IMG/VR virus record: IMGVR_UViG_3300021131_000031
Location: 1 to 33,794 of that record
Reading direction: 5' to 3' (one strand)
DNA: 33,794 nt
Source: a virus
A program made the position numbers and the translations under genes. This document shows positions 1 to 6,405 of this stretch, piece after piece (the first letter of the stretch is position 1; the number at the start of each line of letters is the position of its first letter). The notes under the pieces are model-generated. The model was not told the origin of the DNA and did no database searches. It worked only from the letters and a program-made list of their open reading frames with translations.

Positions 1-99
1 TCTGCCATTTGACAAAATATAGAACATTCAATATGTTGTTCAGATGGGTAATTACCATCAGTAGGTTTTAATTCATCAAGATAACGATCTTTAAATATT
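1..99. repeat. Terminal direct repeat, left copy (circular contig overlap)
   Basis: These 99 bases are identical to the last 99 bases of the window (33696-33794). They lie inside a gene that reads leftward across the junction, and joining the ends restores an uninterrupted reading frame. The simplest reading is a circular or circularly permuted genome with an assembler overlap. A true short terminal repeat is less likely because it sits mid-gene. Confidence 0.95.
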
Positions 100-710
100 G
101 TTTGTTTTTTAAACCTTTCCAATTTGGCCATGCGATCAAAGTTTTCAGGAAAATCAATTTTTATCTTATTCCAATATCCCATACCGCCTTTAACGCAACC
201 TATGCAATTATTGTTATGGTATCCAAGCCGATACATAGCTGGCAATTCAATATTGGCCTTTTCCAACATTGCCAAACAATCCTCTTTACTTAAAGCATTG
301 TCAATCAATGGAGTCCAAATATTAACGTCAGCATTTGCATCAATAAATCGATCCAAGCGGTGTTGTTCTTCTGCCGTATAACCGAACACCTGACGATCAT
401 CAGGCTTTTCAAATCTTTCACGAACTTGTTTTTTTAACGACCTGGTGCAAGGTGCGCCCTTGGGTGTACGAATGTAGTTTTTTTCAAAAACTCGATAAAT
501 AGAACGATCATAAAAATCATTGCCCAAAATGATGATTTCTTGGCCAAACCATGTTTCACATTCTTTTAGAAAACGCTTGTTGTCAGGATGCTCCTCAAGC
601 ACTTCGGTATAAGCAATTATCAAAGGACATTTGCCATTGTTTTCAGCTATCGCAAGTTTGGTAGCAATAGCAGATGCCGCACCACAAGAAAACCAACAGA
701 CTATTCTCAT
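1..710 (-). CDS. PAPS reductase-like PP-loop protein, N-terminal part (cut by window edge)
   Basis: Reads leftward from ATG at 710 off the window edge and resumes at 33794 to a TGA at 33680-33682, giving 241 residues across the circle junction. The N-terminus (MRIVCWFSCGAASA) has a degenerate SxGxxS PP-loop at residues 8-13, as in the phosphoadenosine phosphosulfate reductase/ATP pyrophosphatase superfamily. Further conserved-looking elements are PCTRSLK at 87-93, CIGC at 169-172 and CSIFC at 229-233, which could bind metal or Fe-S. The start overlaps the RusA gene stop in an ATGA (707-710), so the two are translationally coupled. Phage proteins of this family are common but their substrate is unknown. 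Sulfur metabolism or DNA modification are both possible; I do not choose between them. Confidence 0.8.
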   Translation of the reverse strand, partial: MRIVCWFSCGAASAIATKLAIAENNGKCPLIIAYTEVLEEHPDNKRFLKECETWFGQEIIILGNDFYDRSIYRVFEKNYIRTPKGAPCTRSLKKQVRERFEKPDDRQVFGYTAEEQHRLDRFIDANADVNIWTPLIDNALSKEDCLAMLEKANIELPAMYRLGYHNNNCIGCVKGGMGYWNKIKIDFPENFDRMAKLERFKKQTIFKDRYLDELKPTDGNYPSEQHIECSIFCQMA

Positions 711-1126
711 TCCGTTTCCCTAATTAAAACCTCAACATGAGGCACACCATAAGTTTTGGTGATGTGTAAATTTACAATCTGTGAATCTGACACAAAAATC
801 ACACCATTGCACGCATCCAACACCGATTTGGCAACATTATCCGCATCGGGCTTTTTAATTGCCTTTTCTAAGCCATTTAAACAAGCCGTGGTGCGTTTTT
901 TTGAATGGCTTGATGGGATGCCCAAGGATATGTAAACAAACGCGTCTAACGCCGTTTTAAGCGGTTCCGATCCGCCCATTGATTTTTGTGCCGCCAAACG
1001 GATTATGCTTTCATAGGCCAATGTTTTTGCATCGGTGTATGCCCTAACAAATCCGCCTTGGCGTGTAAACCGCGGGCGGCCTTTTCCGTGGGGTTGGCCA
1101 TCAACCCGAAATGTCACATGAAACAT
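707..1126 (-). CDS. rusA: RusA-like Holliday junction resolvase
   Basis: 139 residues, a usual length for RusA. The family cleaves four-way DNA junctions and is used by phages to resolve recombination or replication intermediates. Visible marks are KGRPRF at residues 15-20 and the KKPDADN block at 91-97, followed by FVSDSQ. D94, D96 and D114 fit the three metal-binding catalytic aspartates of RusA in spacing. The stop overlaps the start of the PAPS reductase-like gene by 4 nt. The start lies inside the end of the 58-aa gene upstream. It belongs to the leftward block with the DUF1376 protein, so replication and resolution genes are expressed together. Confidence 0.92.
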   Translation of the reverse strand: MFHVTFRVDGQPHGKGRPRFTRQGGFVRAYTDAKTLAYESIIRLAAQKSMGGSEPLKTALDAFVYISLGIPSSHSKKRTTACLNGLEKAIKKPDADNVAKSVLDACNGVIFVSDSQIVNLHITKTYGVPHVEVLIRETE

Positions 1127-1277
1127 TTAATTCATCCATTCTTTGTTTGATCGCTATCCCCAATCCATTAAACATTCCGGTTGGGTGGTTTTCCATTTCT
1201 TTCACTTGTTGCCGCACATAATCTATCCATCCGGGATTAAGCGCAAGGCGTGCGTAGTGTTCAACAAAATCAACCAT
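1101..1277 (-). CDS. Small hypothetical protein, 58 aa
   Basis: ATG at 1277 to TGA at 1101. It begins MVDFVEHYARLALNPGWIDY and looks soluble and helical, with no motif I can name. It fills the gap between the DUF1376 gene and rusA exactly: it overlaps the DUF1376 stop by 8 nt and the rusA start by 26 nt. This tight packing is the main evidence that it is translated. Confidence 0.7.
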   Translation of the reverse strand: MVDFVEHYARLALNPGWIDYVRQQVKEMENHPTGMFNGLGIAIKQRMDELNVSCDISG

Positions 1278-2052
1278 TATTTTTGATCATTTTGAATCTA
1301 GCTTTGACCTCATCAGGCATCGCCACGGCGTTTTTGGCATCGTTCTCTAGCTTGATCAAGGTTGGATCGCGTCCGGCCTTGCTAGGCACCGTCTGATGGA
1401 TGATATCGGCCTTATTGGCAACCCATTCGGCCTTAAATGTTGACCAACCACGTTCACAACAAACCTTGATGGCCTCATCTATGGTCAAGTTGGCTTTGGC
1501 CGCCTCCGCTTGAATTGATGCGATCAACGTTTCGGTTAGTGTTTTGTTTTTGGCTTTCAAGACTTTTTCAAAATCTGTATATATATGGTTATTGGTTATT
1601 GGTTCTTGGTTATTGGTTGCATCAAGTACCCTTGATGTACCCATCATGTGTCCACCATGTTCCCTTAATGTACACAAATAACCATCTAAATCTCCTGCAA
1701 TGTAAGCATTTATGTATCTTTCTTTATTTACTAAAGACTTTGTTAAAGGGTTATCCCTTAAATAACTGCCATAAGATGAAATGGCTTGATGCTCGCGAAA
1801 CTTTTTAATTTCAATGTCTGCCCTTGGATGAATGTATCCATTTGGCGTATCCCTAAAAAACTCATTAAGGACAGAAAGCACATCGGCCTCATGCTCAACC
1901 ATGCGAATTTGGCGAGCAATAGTGCGTTGTTTTATCGGTAATTCGTGGAGATAGTAGTGGTCAAGTAGCCTGCGAAAGGCAATATCTTCAATGATACTTA
2001 AATGATGGGTGTGGGATTGATAATCCCCAATGTGGAAATTGTAGTAGTGCAT
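1270..2052 (-). CDS. DUF1376 (YdaU-like) phage replication-type protein
   Basis: 260 residues. The N-terminal domain, with YYNFHIGDYQSHTHHLS at 3-19 then a LLDHYYL segment near 29-35 and VLNEFF at 61-66, is a clear DUF1376 domain, found in phage and prophage proteins encoded where replication initiators usually are. The C-terminal half is charged and helical (residues 157-260) and could bind a partner such as a helicase loader; this is inference. Upstream sequence on the coding strand has an AAAGGT ribosome site. The gene contains tandem repeats at 1587-1618 that encode a TNNQEPITNNH linker. With no polymerase or helicase in the window, this is the best candidate for a replication initiation function. 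Confidence 0.82.
   Translation of the reverse strand: MHYYNFHIGDYQSHTHHLSIIEDIAFRRLLDHYYLHELPIKQRTIARQIRMVEHEADVLSVLNEFFRDTPNGYIHPRADIEIKKFREHQAISSYGSYLRDNPLTKSLVNKERYINAYIAGDLDGYLCTLREHGGHMMGTSRVLDATNNQEPITNNHIYTDFEKVLKAKNKTLTETLIASIQAEAAKANLTIDEAIKVCCERGWSTFKAEWVANKADIIHQTVPSKAGRDPTLIKLENDAKNAVAMPDEVKARFKMIKNNG
1587..1618. repeat. Tandem 7-nt repeats inside replication gene, possible origin iterons
   Basis: GGTTATT recurs at 1587, 1594 and 1608 with a variant GGTTCTT at 1601 and a partial copy at 1615. The repeat abuts an AT-rich stretch at 1571-1586. Nearby, CCCTTGATGTAC (1629-1640) recurs as CCCTTAATGTAC (1662-1673). Phage lambda places its origin iterons inside the O initiator gene, and this arrangement looks similar. 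The repeat itself is seen directly; an origin function is inference. Confidence 0.55.
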
Positions 2053-2116
2053 TTTTTACCTTTTTGAATCGCACCTTTGCAAAAAAACGGCGGCAGAGGA
2101 AGGTGTAACCCTTTTC

Positions 2117-2138
2117 GGTTGGATAGCTACCCCCAACC
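2117..2138. other. Stem-loop between Cro-like and DUF1376 genes
   Basis: GGTTGG (2117-2122) and CCAACC (2133-2138) form a 6-bp stem around a 10-nt loop. On the leftward transcript it lies between the Cro-like stop and the DUF1376 start, with no U-run next to it. It may be a weak attenuator or mRNA structure; function unknown. Confidence 0.4.
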
Positions 2139-2169
2139 TAGCCGCGTTCTCAAAAAGTATAAACTAAAT

Positions 2170-2322
2170 TTACAAAAACCACTCCGGCTTTAGCAACTTT
2201 AATTGCCAAATTCGTGCTTGGGGAATGATTTTCCAATTGGTAACCGCTTGTCTTTGGATGCCCAATAGGCGAGCCAAGGATGCTTTATTACCAGCCAGTT
2301 CAATTGCTTTTTCTAATGTCAT
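2170..2322 (-). CDS. Cro-like helix-turn-helix repressor
   Basis: 50 residues from ATG at 2322, or 55 from an in-frame ATG at 2337. The protein reads MTLEKAIELAGNKASLARLL then GIQRQAVTNWK, the size and helix-turn-helix layout of small Cro/YdaS-type DNA-binding proteins: helix 2 around NKASLARLLG and recognition helix around RQAVTNW. It is the first gene leftward of a divergent control region holding operator-like palindromes at 2321-2419. Neither start has a strong ribosome site, and one operator-like element lies between the two ATGs, so the start is uncertain. No partner CI repressor gene was found. Confidence 0.8.
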   Translation of the reverse strand: MTLEKAIELAGNKASLARLLGIQRQAVTNWKIIPQARIWQLKLLKPEWFL

Positions 2323-2419
2323 GTTGTAATTGTACATCAGTATTTACTTATTTACAACATTAGGGAATATACCTATAAAAAAAGATTTGCATAAAGTAAA
2401 TTTTGATGTACATTACATC
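2321..2419. promoter_or_regulatory. Divergent control region with operator-like palindromes
   Basis: Several matched half-sites lie between the Cro-like gene and the rightward early genes. ATGTTGTAA (2321-2329) is mirrored by TTACAACAT (2352-2360). TGTACATCA (2331-2339) is mirrored by TGATGTACA (2404-2412). A compact palindrome GATGTA-CAT-TACATC occupies 2405-2419, and a near match, GTTGTA-ATTG-TACATC, occupies 2323-2338. The spacing and relatedness of these arms are what Cro-type operators look like. The likely ligand is the Cro-like protein encoded next door (inference). Confidence 0.65.
2351..2379 (+). promoter_or_regulatory. Rightward early promoter
   Basis: TTTACA (2351-2356) and TATAAA (2374-2379) are separated by 17 nt, each one mismatch from the sigma70 consensus. 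The -35 box overlaps the TTACAACAT operator arm, so a bound repressor would block it. A second weaker candidate is TTGCAT (2387-2392) with TACATT (2409-2414), whose -10 overlaps the GATGTA/TACATC palindrome. These would drive the early genes from 2466. Confidence 0.6.
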
Positions 2420-2465
2420 CATGCCCTAACAAATCGTATGGGGTCTTTTAAGAAAGCAAACAGAA

Positions 2466-2753
2466 ATGCAAACATTAAAGCAAATTAAATCAGGCGCAAC
2501 ATTAGATCAACCAATTTACATTAGCAAGCCATACGTTATTTTAAGCAATGAGGGTATGGTTTTGTGGGCGGGCGAATTTGATGAAATGATAGCCTTAGAT
2601 TCTTATTACGATAATTGTATTGCCGATATTCGCAAATATGATTTGCATCTTAGTGACAACACACGTTTCAAAATCATGGATTGGAAATACGATGCGCCTT
2701 TGAATGTTGAATTCTTAGGTGCCGCGCCAGCACGCAATGGCGAAGATTACTAA
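2466..2753 (+). CDS. Hypothetical early protein, 95 aa
   Basis: First gene of the rightward early block. It starts MQTLKQIKSGATLDQPIYIS, is soluble, and has no motif I recognise. The ribosome site (AAGAAAG) is modest. Its TAA shares an A with the next ATG (TAATG at 2751-2755), so the genes are coupled. The position right after the control region suggests an early takeover or regulatory role (inference). Confidence 0.7.
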   Translation: MQTLKQIKSGATLDQPIYISKPYVILSNEGMVLWAGEFDEMIALDSYYDNCIADIRKYDLHLSDNTRFKIMDWKYDAPLNVEFLGAAPARNGEDY

Positions 2754-2971
2754 TGACGAAAGACCAAGCCAACCTAATACTAGATCAAGTAAAGGTTGGC
2801 GTTCCATATCCAACCCACATTATTAACCAAGCACTAACAATTACAGGTGATTTAAATGCAAAAAAATTACAGAACAACAAATTACAGAACGACGAACGAA
2901 GCATTTCGGAATACTTTGGAGTATGGGGCGGCGATCGAGAAACCAATCCCCAAGATGTTTACAAAACTTGA
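2753..2971 (+). CDS. Hypothetical small protein, 72 aa
   Basis: Begins MTKDQANLILDQVKVGVPYP and continues with THIINQALTITGDL, a pattern I recall from small phage proteins of unknown role (family name not known to me). Its last 39 codons overlap, in another frame, a 59-aa membrane protein starting at 2856. The N-terminal part looks more family-like than the tail, so the tail may be constrained by the overlapping gene. Confidence 0.62.
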   Translation: MTKDQANLILDQVKVGVPYPTHIINQALTITGDLNAKKLQNNKLQNDERSISEYFGVWGGDRETNPQDVYKT

Positions 2972-3035
2972 ATTGTTTGCCTATGCTTTGGCCGTCATTG
3001 TGATTTTATTAGACATGATTGTTTGGAGGCCATGA
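2856..3035 (+). CDS. Small single-span membrane protein overlapping the previous gene
   Basis: 59 residues from ATG at 2856 with an AGGTGA ribosome site just upstream. The N-terminus has a repeated NYRTTNYRTTNEAF motif, then LEYGAAIEKP, and residues 40-56 form one hydrophobic span (LFAYALAVIVILLDMIV). It overlaps the 72-aa gene by 116 nt in a different frame. The next gene starts 1 nt after its stop. Topology is probably N-in with a very short outside tail (inference). Function unknown. Confidence 0.65.
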   Translation: MQKNYRTTNYRTTNEAFRNTLEYGAAIEKPIPKMFTKLELFAYALAVIVILLDMIVWRP

Positions 3036-3036
3036 A

Positions 3037-3231
3037 ATGAAAAGATTTAACAAAATTGAAAAAAGTTGTGAAGAAGCATTGATTAAATATGCCGCGTATG
3101 ACAAATACGCATTTGAATCTGGTTATTACAAATCACAATTGAAATATGCTTGCATTGAAATTGATGAAGCACAACAAGAAATCGAATCACTTAAAGCAGA
3201 AATTCAAGAATTGAAAAAGGAATTAGCATGA
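3037..3231 (+). CDS. Hypothetical coiled-coil protein, 64 aa
   Basis: I chose ATG 3037 because GGAGG at 3025-3029 is well spaced for it; a TTG at 3019 would add six residues with no better signal. The C-terminal third, IEIDEAQQEIESLKAEIQEL, is a strong heptad pattern. It overlaps the ERF gene start by 4 nt (ATGA). Function unknown; a partner-binding role near the recombination genes is possible. Confidence 0.65.
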   Translation: MKRFNKIEKSCEEALIKYAAYDKYAFESGYYKSQLKYACIEIDEAQQEIESLKAEIQELKKELA

Positions 3232-3797
3232 AAAACATTTCAACGGCATTGGTTAAAGCACAAAAGATGTTTAACCCAGCGTTAAAGCAATCCATTAACC
3301 CACACTTCAAAAGCCGTTATGTTGACTTGGCGGGTTGTGTGGAGGCGGTGATTGACGCGCTAAACGACAACGGCATTTACTTATTACAAAAAACATACGA
3401 ATGTCAAGATGGCGTGATTGTAGAAACCATATTCATTCACGAAAGCGGCGAAAGACTGGAATGCGGAATGTTGCACTTTCCCGCGGTTAAAAGTGACCCT
3501 CAAGGCTACGCATCGGCATTGACCTATGCCCGCCGATATTCGCTAATGGCCGCTTGTGGAATAGCGCCTGAAGATGATGATGGAAACCACGCATCCAAAA
3601 AGATAGAAACAAAAATCATCACCCACGTTAATGTTAAAGAATTGGATAAACTAATTGAAAAGATGCGCCACGCGGAAAACCAAGAGCAGTTGGTTGCATC
3701 GTATCGAATAGCATTTCAGGCTTGCCAAAGCGAAAAGATTCATCAAGACAAAGTAATTGCGGTCAAAGATGAAATGAAAGAAAAGGTGCCAACATGA
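3228..3797 (+). CDS. erf: ERF-family single-strand annealing protein
   Basis: 189 residues. Family marks are NPHFKSRYVDLAGCVEAV near 24-41 and DPQGYASALTYARRYSLMA near 91-109, followed by GIAPEDDDGN. ERF proteins bind single-stranded DNA and anneal homologous strands; P22 Erf is the type member and circularises phage DNA. It is followed at a short distance by a YqaJ-type exonuclease and an SSB-like protein, a complete two-component recombination set. It is at the short end for the family, with a variable charged C-terminus. Confidence 0.92.
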   Translation: MKNISTALVKAQKMFNPALKQSINPHFKSRYVDLAGCVEAVIDALNDNGIYLLQKTYECQDGVIVETIFIHESGERLECGMLHFPAVKSDPQGYASALTYARRYSLMAACGIAPEDDDGNHASKKIETKIITHVNVKELDKLIEKMRHAENQEQLVASYRIAFQACQSEKIHQDKVIAVKDEMKEKVPT

Positions 3798-3931
3798 ATA
3801 ATCGTGATGATGAAGTAGATTATTGGGCGGAACAGGACGCAATTGAAGATATGTACAAAAATGAATTGGCAAATCACCCAAATTGCAAAGACCCTGATCA
3901 CCCTGGTTGCGGGGCGTGCCAAGATGATTAA
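3794..3931 (+). CDS. Small Cys-rich hypothetical protein, 45 aa
   Basis: Starts in the ATGA overlap with erf. The N-terminus is acidic (MNNRDDEVDYWAEQDAIEDM) and the C-terminus holds C-x8-C-x2-C in a HPNCKDPDHPGCGACQDD stretch, which could coordinate a metal. Small proteins with this layout occur in many phage recombination regions as far as I recall; role unknown. Confidence 0.6.
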   Translation: MNNRDDEVDYWAEQDAIEDMYKNELANHPNCKDPDHPGCGACQDD

Positions 3932-4256
3932 TTCAACAATTCAACTAATGCTATATCACGATGATGAATTTAGCGATGAATTCATCGAATGGGTGCCTAA
4001 CAACACCCATGTTGTTGATGCGTTTATACACGAAACACTAAAGATCATTCGCAAGGGATACACACATTATTCCGGCCGCACAATCTTGGAAGTATTAAGG
4101 CATCATTCCGCATTGAATGAAACCAACGGGCCGTGGAAATTGAATAATAATCACACGCCTTATCTATGCCGCTTATTTGGTTTATTGAATCCTAGATACG
4201 CGGATATCTTTGAATATCGCATTGTTAAAAAACCTAAATTTAGATTGGCCGCATGA
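3924..4256 (+). CDS. Phage protein with predicted winged-helix-type domain
   Basis: 110 residues from ATG 3924, overlapping the preceding stop by 8 nt. A longer in-frame start at 3843 would lie within the previous gene and is less likely. The middle and C-terminus, IRKGYTHYSGRTILEVLRHH then LNNNHTPYLCRLFGLLNPRY, resemble a widespread small phage protein thought to carry a winged-helix fold. It may bind DNA; no partner is known. Confidence 0.68.
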   Translation: MINSTIQLMLYHDDEFSDEFIEWVPNNTHVVDAFIHETLKIIRKGYTHYSGRTILEVLRHHSALNETNGPWKLNNNHTPYLCRLFGLLNPRYADIFEYRIVKKPKFRLAA

Positions 4257-4468
4257 TGAAAAAAGTTAAACAAAAAACAAAAGAACAATTGCACGAAGAA
4301 ATTATGCAATTATTTGTTGGCCAAAAAATGTCAACAACATTTGAAACATTGATCGAAACAATGGTTGGTGTGTCTAATTTTATGGAAATTGAGCCATTTG
4401 ATGTGATTGATATGGTTGTTGCCGAATTAAACATTTATAAGGAGATGGAAGATGGAACAACGAAGTGA
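4253..4468 (+). CDS. Hypothetical protein, 71 aa
   Basis: Starts in an ATGATG overlapping the previous stop; ATG 4253 or 4256 are both possible. The N-terminus is lysine-rich (KKVKQKTKEQLHEEI) and the rest is acidic and helical. It overlaps the exonuclease gene by 17 nt. No motif recognised. Confidence 0.62.
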   Translation: MMKKVKQKTKEQLHEEIMQLFVGQKMSTTFETLIETMVGVSNFMEIEPFDVIDMVVAELNIYKEMEDGTTK

Positions 4469-5060
4469 TGAATGGTTTGCCGCACGCCTTGGAAAAGTAA
4501 CCGCAAGCCGCGTGGCGGATGTGATTGCAAAGACAAAGACGGGCCCAAGTGCAAGCCGCGAAAACTACGCCACACAATTGGTTTTGGAAAGGCTAACCAA
4601 TAAACAAGCGGAAAGCTACACCAATGCGGCGATGCAATGGGGCACGGAAACGGAGCCAATGGCGCGGCAAGCCTATGAATTAAAACGTGGGCTATTTGTT
4701 AATGAAACCGGCTTTGTGGATCACCCAACGATAGAAATGTCAGGCGCAAGCCCCGATGGCCTAGTGGGCACGGATGGGTTGATCGAGGTAAAGTGCCCAA
4801 ATAGCGCCACACACATGGAAACCATGCTAACGCAAAAGGTGCCGGTTAAATATATTCCACAAATGATGTGGCAAATGGCTTGCACCGGCCGCAATTGGTG
4901 TGATTTTGTTAGCTATGATCCGCGGTTTCCGGAAAATCTACAAATATTCATTGAAAGGGTGACATACGATCCAACATATGTGCGGATGTTGGAATTAGAA
5001 ATTACACAGTTTTTGGATGAAGTTACGAAAAAAGTTGAAATATTAAGGAAATTCAAATGA
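4452..5060 (+). CDS. YqaJ/lambda-type recombination exonuclease
   Basis: 202 residues. Begins MEQRSDEWFAARLGKVTASR, the hallmark start of YqaJ-like viral recombinases. SPDGLVG (100-106) and IEVKCP (111-116) supply the PD-(D/E)xK nuclease residues D102, E112 and K114. The enzyme should resect double-stranded DNA ends to give single strands for the ERF protein encoded just upstream. It overlaps the SSB-like gene by 4 nt (ATGA). Confidence 0.93.
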   Translation: MEQRSDEWFAARLGKVTASRVADVIAKTKTGPSASRENYATQLVLERLTNKQAESYTNAAMQWGTETEPMARQAYELKRGLFVNETGFVDHPTIEMSGASPDGLVGTDGLIEVKCPNSATHMETMLTQKVPVKYIPQMMWQMACTGRNWCDFVSYDPRFPENLQIFIERVTYDPTYVRMLELEITQFLDEVTKKVEILRKFK

Positions 5061-5323
5061 GCAAGGTATTAAAAGAAATCAAAGTGATTAGCGGCACCTA
5101 CACAAACAAAGATGGCCAACAGAAAAACCGCTATCAAAAGATTGGATCGGTGATTGATACAAAAAGCGGTCCAATGATGAAAATTGATTGCGTGCCAATC
5201 GTAAGCGGCGGATGGGATGGATGGGCCTACATGAATGATCCCGTAGAAACGCCTTACGCGGCCCCACAAGGCGGCCGGCCAATGGGGCGCGGGGCTATGG
5301 ATGATGATGTACCTTTTAATTAG
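5057..5323 (+). CDS. Small SSB-like protein with acidic tail
   Basis: 88 residues. The body is basic with aromatic residues (KNRYQKIG, GGWDGWAYM). The last residues, MDDDVPFN, closely match the acidic DDDIPF tip by which bacterial SSB recruits partner proteins, although one residue follows the phenylalanine. A small single-strand binding role fits its place directly after the exonuclease and annealing genes. It is much shorter than E. coli SSB, so an OB fold is not proven by eye. Confidence 0.68.
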   Translation: MSKVLKEIKVISGTYTNKDGQQKNRYQKIGSVIDTKSGPMMKIDCVPIVSGGWDGWAYMNDPVETPYAAPQGGRPMGRGAMDDDVPFN

Positions 5324-5331
5324 AACGGGTC

Positions 5332-5337
5332 TATAAT
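5332..5337 (+). promoter_or_regulatory. Perfect TATAAT -10 hexamer ahead of HNH gene
   Basis: TATAAT lies just after the SSB-like stop and 28 nt before the HNH start. No good -35 is seen at 16-18 nt upstream, so promoter activity is uncertain. If active it would give the HNH gene its own transcription, as is common for free-standing endonuclease genes. Confidence 0.3.
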
Positions 5338-5365
5338 GGTTGAACTATTAGCACAGGAGTTCAAC

Positions 5366-5800
5366 ATGGTTCGTTCTAAAGAATGTTTTAAGTGCAAAGC
5401 CATCAGGCCATTGGAAGATTTTTATAAACATCCAAGAATGCCTGATGGTCACGTTAATAAATGTAAGAACTGCAATAAAAACGATGTTACAGCCAACAGG
5501 AATAAGAATATTGAAAAAATCAGGGCTTACGATAGAGAAAGGTCAAAAGAGCCAGAGCGCATCAAGACGAATGCCGAAGTTAATCGTGCTTGGAGGGCAG
5601 AAGATAAAAGAAGAACCGCAGCACATAATGCCGTGGCTAGAGCCATCCGTAATGGCAGTTTATTTCGGTTGCCATGTGTTAGATGCAAAGCAGAAAAGTC
5701 CCTTGCTCATCACGAGGATTATGACAAGCCTTTGGAAATCATGTGGCTTTGCCAGCAGTGTCATAAACAAAGACACAAAGAATTAAAAGAAATGTTTTAA
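5366..5800 (+). CDS. Free-standing HNH endonuclease-like protein
   Basis: 144 residues from ATG 5366, chosen because AGGAG at 5354-5358 is well spaced; an upstream in-frame ATG at 5336 has no such site. Two Cys pairs at the N-terminus (ECFKCKA and KCKNCNK) suggest a zinc knuckle. The C-terminus has an HNH-type core: PCVRCKAEKSLAHHEDYDKP followed by LCQQCHKQRH. Such proteins are typical mobile homing-type endonucleases. Codon use is more AT-rich than the flanking exonuclease gene, consistent with insertion. Cleavage target unknown. Confidence 0.82.
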   Translation: MVRSKECFKCKAIRPLEDFYKHPRMPDGHVNKCKNCNKNDVTANRNKNIEKIRAYDRERSKEPERIKTNAEVNRAWRAEDKRRTAAHNAVARAIRNGSLFRLPCVRCKAEKSLAHHEDYDKPLEIMWLCQQCHKQRHKELKEMF

Positions 5801-5802
5801 TC

Positions 5803-6075
5803 ATGGAAAAAACACTAGAAGATGAAGAATTTGAACGTGTGCTTGCCAAAATAGATTGGCGGCATACGCCATCTAAAGACAGCCAATTAGTTTCATTGCG
5901 CCGTTGGGAAATTGACGAAATGATCCGATTGGCGGTTTTGGCAGAACGTGAGGCGTGTGCAGAAATCTGTGATGGTTTTTACCTATCTTGGATAGAAATA
6001 CAAGGTAGATATGAATTCATGGGTGAGGGAGCAAGCGAATGTGCTGGTGCAATTAGAGCAAGGGGACAAGAATGA
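5803..6075 (+). CDS. Hypothetical protein with EREACAE motif, 90 aa
   Basis: Short acidic phage protein ending in a LAEREACAEICDGFY segment and a CAGAIRARGQE tail. The same EREACAE and IRAR-QE elements recur in the protein at 6402-6605, and the DNA repeats nearly word for word, so the two share a duplicated C-terminal module. Role unknown. Confidence 0.65.
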   Translation: MEKTLEDEEFERVLAKIDWRHTPSKDSQLVSLRRWEIDEMIRLAVLAEREACAEICDGFYLSWIEIQGRYEFMGEGASECAGAIRARGQE

Positions 6076-6239
6076 ACAAAGACGAAACACTACGACTTGC
6101 ACTAGATACACTAAAAGAAGTGCGAGAAGAAACTTTTAGACTGATGAGAAATGGTGAAAGACTTTATTCAGAAGATAAAGTTTGGTCAACTATTATTACC
6201 ATCCAAGAAGTCTTGGCGCAAGGGGAAAAGTATGACTGA
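6072..6239 (+). CDS. Small hypothetical protein, 55 aa
   Basis: ATG 6072 overlaps the previous TGA (ATGA). The protein MNKDETLRLALDTLKEVREE is helical and charged. It links two coupled genes with no gap, which is the main support. No motif recognised. Confidence 0.6.
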   Translation: MNKDETLRLALDTLKEVREETFRLMRNGERLYSEDKVWSTIITIQEVLAQGEKYD

Positions 6240-6405
6240 ACAAAAAACAAAATTTACTTTTTATAAACCACCTGAGCCAGTTGGTTTCTGGTGTTTGTAT
6301 GATGGTTCACCAATGACAAAATTTGCAATGTTTCAAAAGCCTACTGATGAACAAATTAAAAACACAACAGAGTTGTTGGGATGGGTTTGGGAGGATGCAA
6401 AATGA
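6232..6405 (+). CDS. Small hypothetical protein, 57 aa
   Basis: ATG 6232 overlaps the end of the previous gene by 8 nt and has an AGGGGAAA ribosome site. Sequence starts MTEQKTKFTFYKPPEPVGFW. A longer in-frame version from 6151 would overlap the previous gene fully and is unlikely. Function unknown. Confidence 0.58.
   Translation: MTEQKTKFTFYKPPEPVGFWCLYDGSPMTKFAMFQKPTDEQIKNTTELLGWVWEDAK

Noticed and set aside
102-381. Two plus-strand open frames of 63 and 85 aa
   Set aside because: Both are antisense to the PAPS reductase-like gene, which has clear family motifs.
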